The translations under genes were made by a program, and so were the position numbers. Positions 60,741 through 64,000 of a DNA stretch of 64,000 nucleotides are shown here, in pieces. The notes beneath the pieces were generated by a model that saw only the letters and a program-made list of their open reading frames with translations, was not told where the DNA came from and searched no databases. Source of the DNA: Tetrastigma voinierianum. Taxonomy: Eukaryota; Streptophyta; Magnoliopsida; Vitales; Vitaceae. The first letter of the stretch is position 1; every line of letters begins with the position of its first letter. The stretch spans positions 3,341,001 to 3,405,000 of the forward strand of contig JAEQBH010000656.1 in the NCBI GenBank assembly GCA_016808115.1, in the 5' to 3' direction.

Positions 60741-61250
60741 TCTTTATATCACCGATGTACCGTTGTTGTAGGCGAACTCCATCGCTAAATGAGTATCCCA
60801 ACTCCCCCGAATCTCCATCACACAAGCTCTCAAACATATCCTCTTAACATCTGAATGGTCCTCTCTGATTGGCCATCCGTCTGAGGATGAAATGCTATGC
60901 TGAAATGAAGGCGAGTACCTAAAGCATTTGCAACCAAAGCCAAACCTCGATGTGAACCCGGGTCTCGATCTCAAACTATCGAAACTGAACCCCATGAAGT
61001 CTCATCATCTCATCCATATAATAATCAAGCCAACTTTTCCAGAGAATCTTCAACATTAATTGGCAGAAAATGAGCAGACTTCATAAATCGATCAACTATC
61101 ACCATATAAAGATCACGCCGCCTTTGAGTCCGTGGAAGACCCGTCACAAAATCCAGATAAGGATCTTCCTCCGCCCCATACCGGAATGCGGAGTAATCGT
61201 ATCTCCCCTACCCGCCTCCGATGCCTCGCCTTCATCCGGCCGACGTGTTG
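60741..61250 (-). pseudogene. Integrase catalytic core, family B element
   Basis: Reading the minus strand through frame changes: LDFVTGLPRTQRRRD and IVDRFMKSAHFLP (61060-61170, first catalytic aspartate in DFVT), ETR...H, then SSDGWPIREDHSDVKRICLR and SWDTHLAMEFAYNN (60744-60995), with the catalytic glutamate region shortly after the SDG motif. Matches Ty3/gypsy integrase. Multiple frameshifts, inactive. Confidence 0.82.
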
Positions 61251-61805
61251 TGACATCCTGAGACGAACTCGCACCCTTCTTCATCCCATTCCACCAAAGA
61301 ATAATGTTCTTTCAAAGTCCCGTACATCTTGGTATATCACTCCGGATGCATAGTACACGCAGGTATGAATGTGCTTCTTCCATAATGTCTCTTCGCCTGT
61401 CATACTCCGGCACACACATTCTCTGCCTTTCACTATCATGTCATATCTCAAATTTAGAACCTTTCCTTTTTCTATCTCTTCCTTGCTTAACTCATCTCCA
61501 GATCCCCATCAATTCTCGCTAGAATCCGATCCACTAGGAGGTCTAACATGAAATGTGGCTAACAATGCTCCCGACCTCACCTCCAATAACATCACCCCCA
61601 AAGCTCTTAGATCCACCAACAAGTGAAGATAACCCGATCTCACTACGAGACAAAGAACTCTCTCGTCGCTTCACCACGCATCCGCTACGACATTAGTTTT
61701 CCCGATGGTACTCAATGGCACAAATGAACTTAATCAACTCTGCCATCTTCTTTGCCTCGTGCTTAACTCCTTTCAGAAAATATATTGAAGACTGCACTCG
61801 AAATA
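61251..61805 (-). pseudogene. Integrase zinc finger region and RNase H end, family B element
   Basis: Minus strand near 61690-61805 reads SSIYFLKGVKHEAKKMAELI, KFICAIEYH and TNVVADAW, the RNase H end typical of gypsy pol (IDYHPGKANVVADAL class). The zinc finger expected between this and the core (61251-61660) is unrecognisable. RT and everything upstream are cut off by the LTR starting near 61806. Confidence 0.72.
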
Positions 61806-62691
61806 TACCCTAGTCAAGTTACATAAAAAAGTTTAGGTATTTTGTAAGAGCATAATTATCTGTTTGTGAGTTAAATGCGAAACATGGAAACGAGAGACCC
61901 GGAAAGTTACAAAACTTAAGGACAAAATTGTAAATTTTCCAAAGAGGGACTTAAAAGTCATAAATTGACAAGATTAGAGGCCAAAGTCCAATAAAAGAAA
62001 GTTGAAGTTCAAAAAGGGAAGAATCTAGGACTAAAAAGCAATTAATGAAACTAACCCAAAAATGGGTTTTTGATGGCCAAACAAGGCCTTAACAAAATCT
62101 GGATTTTAAAAGACCAAATTGGTCTCATTTGGGGGGAACCGGATGGGAGAAGGAGAGAAGAAGAGGAAGAGGAAGAGAAGAAGAAAGGAAGAGAAGAAGA
62201 GAAGAGAAGCCAAGCAAGCCAAGGTATGGAAACTACTTGAGTATGGATTTTGTATGGATCACATGGAATTTAAGGCTTGATATGGTTAATATCTTGTCTC
62301 TAAATCTAGGGTTTTGGATAGAATTGCATCATAACCTTAGATTTCTTGAAATTAAGGTTGGTATAAACCACAAGGAACAAGATAATTAGGGAATCCTTCC
62401 TTTGTTGTTGGATTCATGGTTAAACGAAGGAAATCGAAGTTGCTTTAGAACAAACCCTAACAAATCTTGGTAATTGGTTTGTATGTGGTGGAAAATCCAT
62501 ATTAGAATGATATTGGGAGAGATTAATGGAAAGGTTTTGAAAGAAGACAAGAAGTGAAAGAGAATTGAGTAGAAAAGAGATTCCAAGGTGAATTTGGAAT
62601 GACGGATAAAGGTAGGGAAGGTAGAGAGGATCCATGGATGAAATGGCATGAAAAATGGGAAAAACACACATTCTGGGCATCTCGAGATCTA

Positions 62692-62785
62692 TACCAGTAC
62701 AAGTTGAACTTGTACTGGTACAATTTCGGTTCTGGGTCATTTTGGCCAAGTTGTACCTAAGACAACTCAGCTTGTACCGGTACAA
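62692..62785 (+). repeat. Perfect inverted repeats around GTAC cores
   Basis: TACCAGTACAAGTT and its exact complement separated by one G (62692-62720), and TTGTACCGGTACAA (62772-62785). Confidence 0.92.
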
Positions 62786-63499
62786 TTGCTTCCGTTTTCT
62801 CTCGTTTGGACCAGTTTTTGCATTTTGGGCCATAACTTCCTTATTTCTTATCCGATTTGAGGATTAAAGTGGCCACTTAAAATAGACTTCAAGGAGAACA
62901 AACCATATTTACGGGCATTCCAAATTCTGACTCTAGATAGCCCAAAAATTCACTAAAGTGGGGCTATGTGCAAGCCCATCTTCTCCCGTACCGCCTGATC
63001 ATAGAGGATTCCCGACGATCTCTAACGTAAAAACAGTCTCTATTCACTGTGTGATTCCAATTGGAATGAACCTCTTATCACCTTAGCTTAAATGAGCACA
63101 AAGAACCAGTGTCAAATATGGAAACAAGGCACTGGAAAAAATTAATAATTCAAACTATCCTCGGTAAAATCTGGGTAAACCTAATTAGTCAGCATGAAAA
63201 TGCCATAACTCAGCTCGATGATCTGACATTGATTGATTCCAATTCCTATGAAAATATATTCATAGAGGGACTAGAATACATGAAATGATGTGTGGATAGA
63301 CATCATATCGCATAAGTATCCGAAATGCCATATGAATAGGCATGAACCTCAATATTATATGAAACCTAAACGAACTGGAACATGAACATGAACATGAAGA
63401 ACACATGTCAGTGATCACGTAACGTGATTAAGACGGGCTTTATAAGTTATGGAAAAGATATATGATCATATGACTACCTAGGACCAAAGAATGAATGAG

Positions 63500-63600
63500 G
63501 ACGTCCCGATTAGTTCTTCGCACTCCCGATTAGTACCCCAGATTCCCGATTAGTGCTACGACACTCCCGTCCCGATTAGTGCTAAGGCACCCTGCTCAAG
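63500..63600 (+). repeat. TCCCGATTAGTRCT short tandem repeats
   Basis: Five occurrences of CCCGATTAGT at spacing 11-28 bp in the LTR; function unknown. Confidence 0.85.
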
Positions 63601-63769
63601 AGATTTCGGACTTCGCTGAGGCTATGGCACCCCAAGATCAGATCGCATCTCTCGGTACTTATTGTAATCAGCCCTACTCATTTCTTATAATTGGTTATTC
63701 AGGTAGTCATTGCATATGATAAGCACACTCGAATAAAGAATAAGAGTAAAGATCCGAACGTGACTGGAC

Positions 63770-64000
63770 TGGCCCCAGAGTACCTACTTCGGCAATTTCA
63801 GATTCGATAAGTTCTCAGAGCACCCTGTGTACTCCTCTCAGATTCGACAAGTCCTGTCTCCGAATAAGTTCCTGTGAGTACCTACGGGTACTCCCGTCTC
63901 TGAGCTGTACTCGTAGTACCTACGTACTCCTCAGATCAAAATGTTCCGTGAGTACCTATGGGTACCCCGTAGATTTAATTAAGTTCTCGTGAGTACCTAT
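63770..64000 (+). repeat. GAGTACCTACGGGTACTCC repeats
   Basis: Repeated GAGTACCTAYGGGTACYCC and CTCAGATTCGAYAAGT units. Each GAGTACC...GGTACTC pair is an inverted repeat. Related repeats occur in 19655-19760. Confidence 0.8.

Larger units (their letters stand above)
61806..64000 (+). mobile_element. Family B-like LTR, runs off the window end
   Basis: Interrupts the pol gene. The left end has no clear TGTAAC, so the first bases are uncertain. GA-rich tract (62135-62215), CTAAATCTAGGGTTTTGG, perfect inverted repeats (62692-62720, 62772-62785), GGCCATAACTTCC...CCGATTTGAGG (matching the reverse of 30545-30575), CCCGATTAGT repeats (63500-63585), then the segment shared with 19531-20279. From the latter, several hundred bases of LTR lie beyond the window. 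Confidence 0.7.

Overview
This is non-coding-dense plant nuclear DNA, most likely an angiosperm pericentromeric or otherwise heterochromatic block. No intact host gene is visible. What can be recognised is nearly all LTR retrotransposon, mostly Ty3/gypsy of chromovirus type (gag, protease, RT, RNase H, integrase with a GPY/F module and chromodomain-like tail), plus one Copia-like solo LTR and a decayed endogenous pararetrovirus (Caulimoviridae). The plant origin is inferred from the caulimovirid, the initiator tRNA-Met primer site (TGGTATCAGAGC) and the TG...CA-bounded LTRs of 1.7-3.3 kb. I cannot name the species.

Layout. 1-8684: plus-strand family A LTRs in layers, with a family B solo LTR (362-3245, TSD GAAGG) and a second family A solo LTR (about 5868-7630) inside them. 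8685-12179: AT-rich sequence with a Copia-like solo LTR (9583-10164, TSD CCAAT), a 101-bp (TA)n and an unrecognised ORF. 12180-32318: a minus-strand tandem array LTR-internal-LTR-internal-LTR. Its first internal region carries decayed protease, RT, RNase H and integrase; its second carries gag, a protease stub and an integrase tail. Solo LTRs with perfect TSDs sit inside the first LTR (13588-16083, CTATA) and the third (28193-31285, ATTAT). 32319-38215: the pararetrovirus on the plus strand, in the order coat protein (5' truncated), movement protein, protease 1, protease 2-RT-RNase H, a fourth ORF, then promoter, poly(A) signal and leader. 38216-49504: a three-layer nest. A truncated family A LTR was hit by a family B solo LTR (39011-49355, TSD AGGTA), which was hit by a complete gag-only element (40503-48299, TSD CAACC). 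49505-56718: AT-rich sequence with a solo LTR inside a solo LTR (51446-55483, CTAAT; 53108-55191, CTAGA). 56719-61805: 3' LTR and 3' pol of a family B element on the minus strand, cut by a further plus-strand LTR that runs off the window end.

The element genes are fossils: each pol or gag has stops, frameshifts or deletions. The exact target-site duplications give a readable order of insertion, and solo LTRs greatly outnumber complete elements, so LTR-LTR recombination has been intense. The most unusual points are: (i) tandem copies of a primer-binding-site/hairpin cassette in the leaders of three elements, with compensatory stem changes; (ii) two gag-only elements sharing what looks like the same protease breakpoint; (iii) two successive retropepsin-like domains in the pararetrovirus; (iv) a short LTR module kept across diverged LTR families; and (v) perfect inverted repeats with differing cores in family B LTRs.
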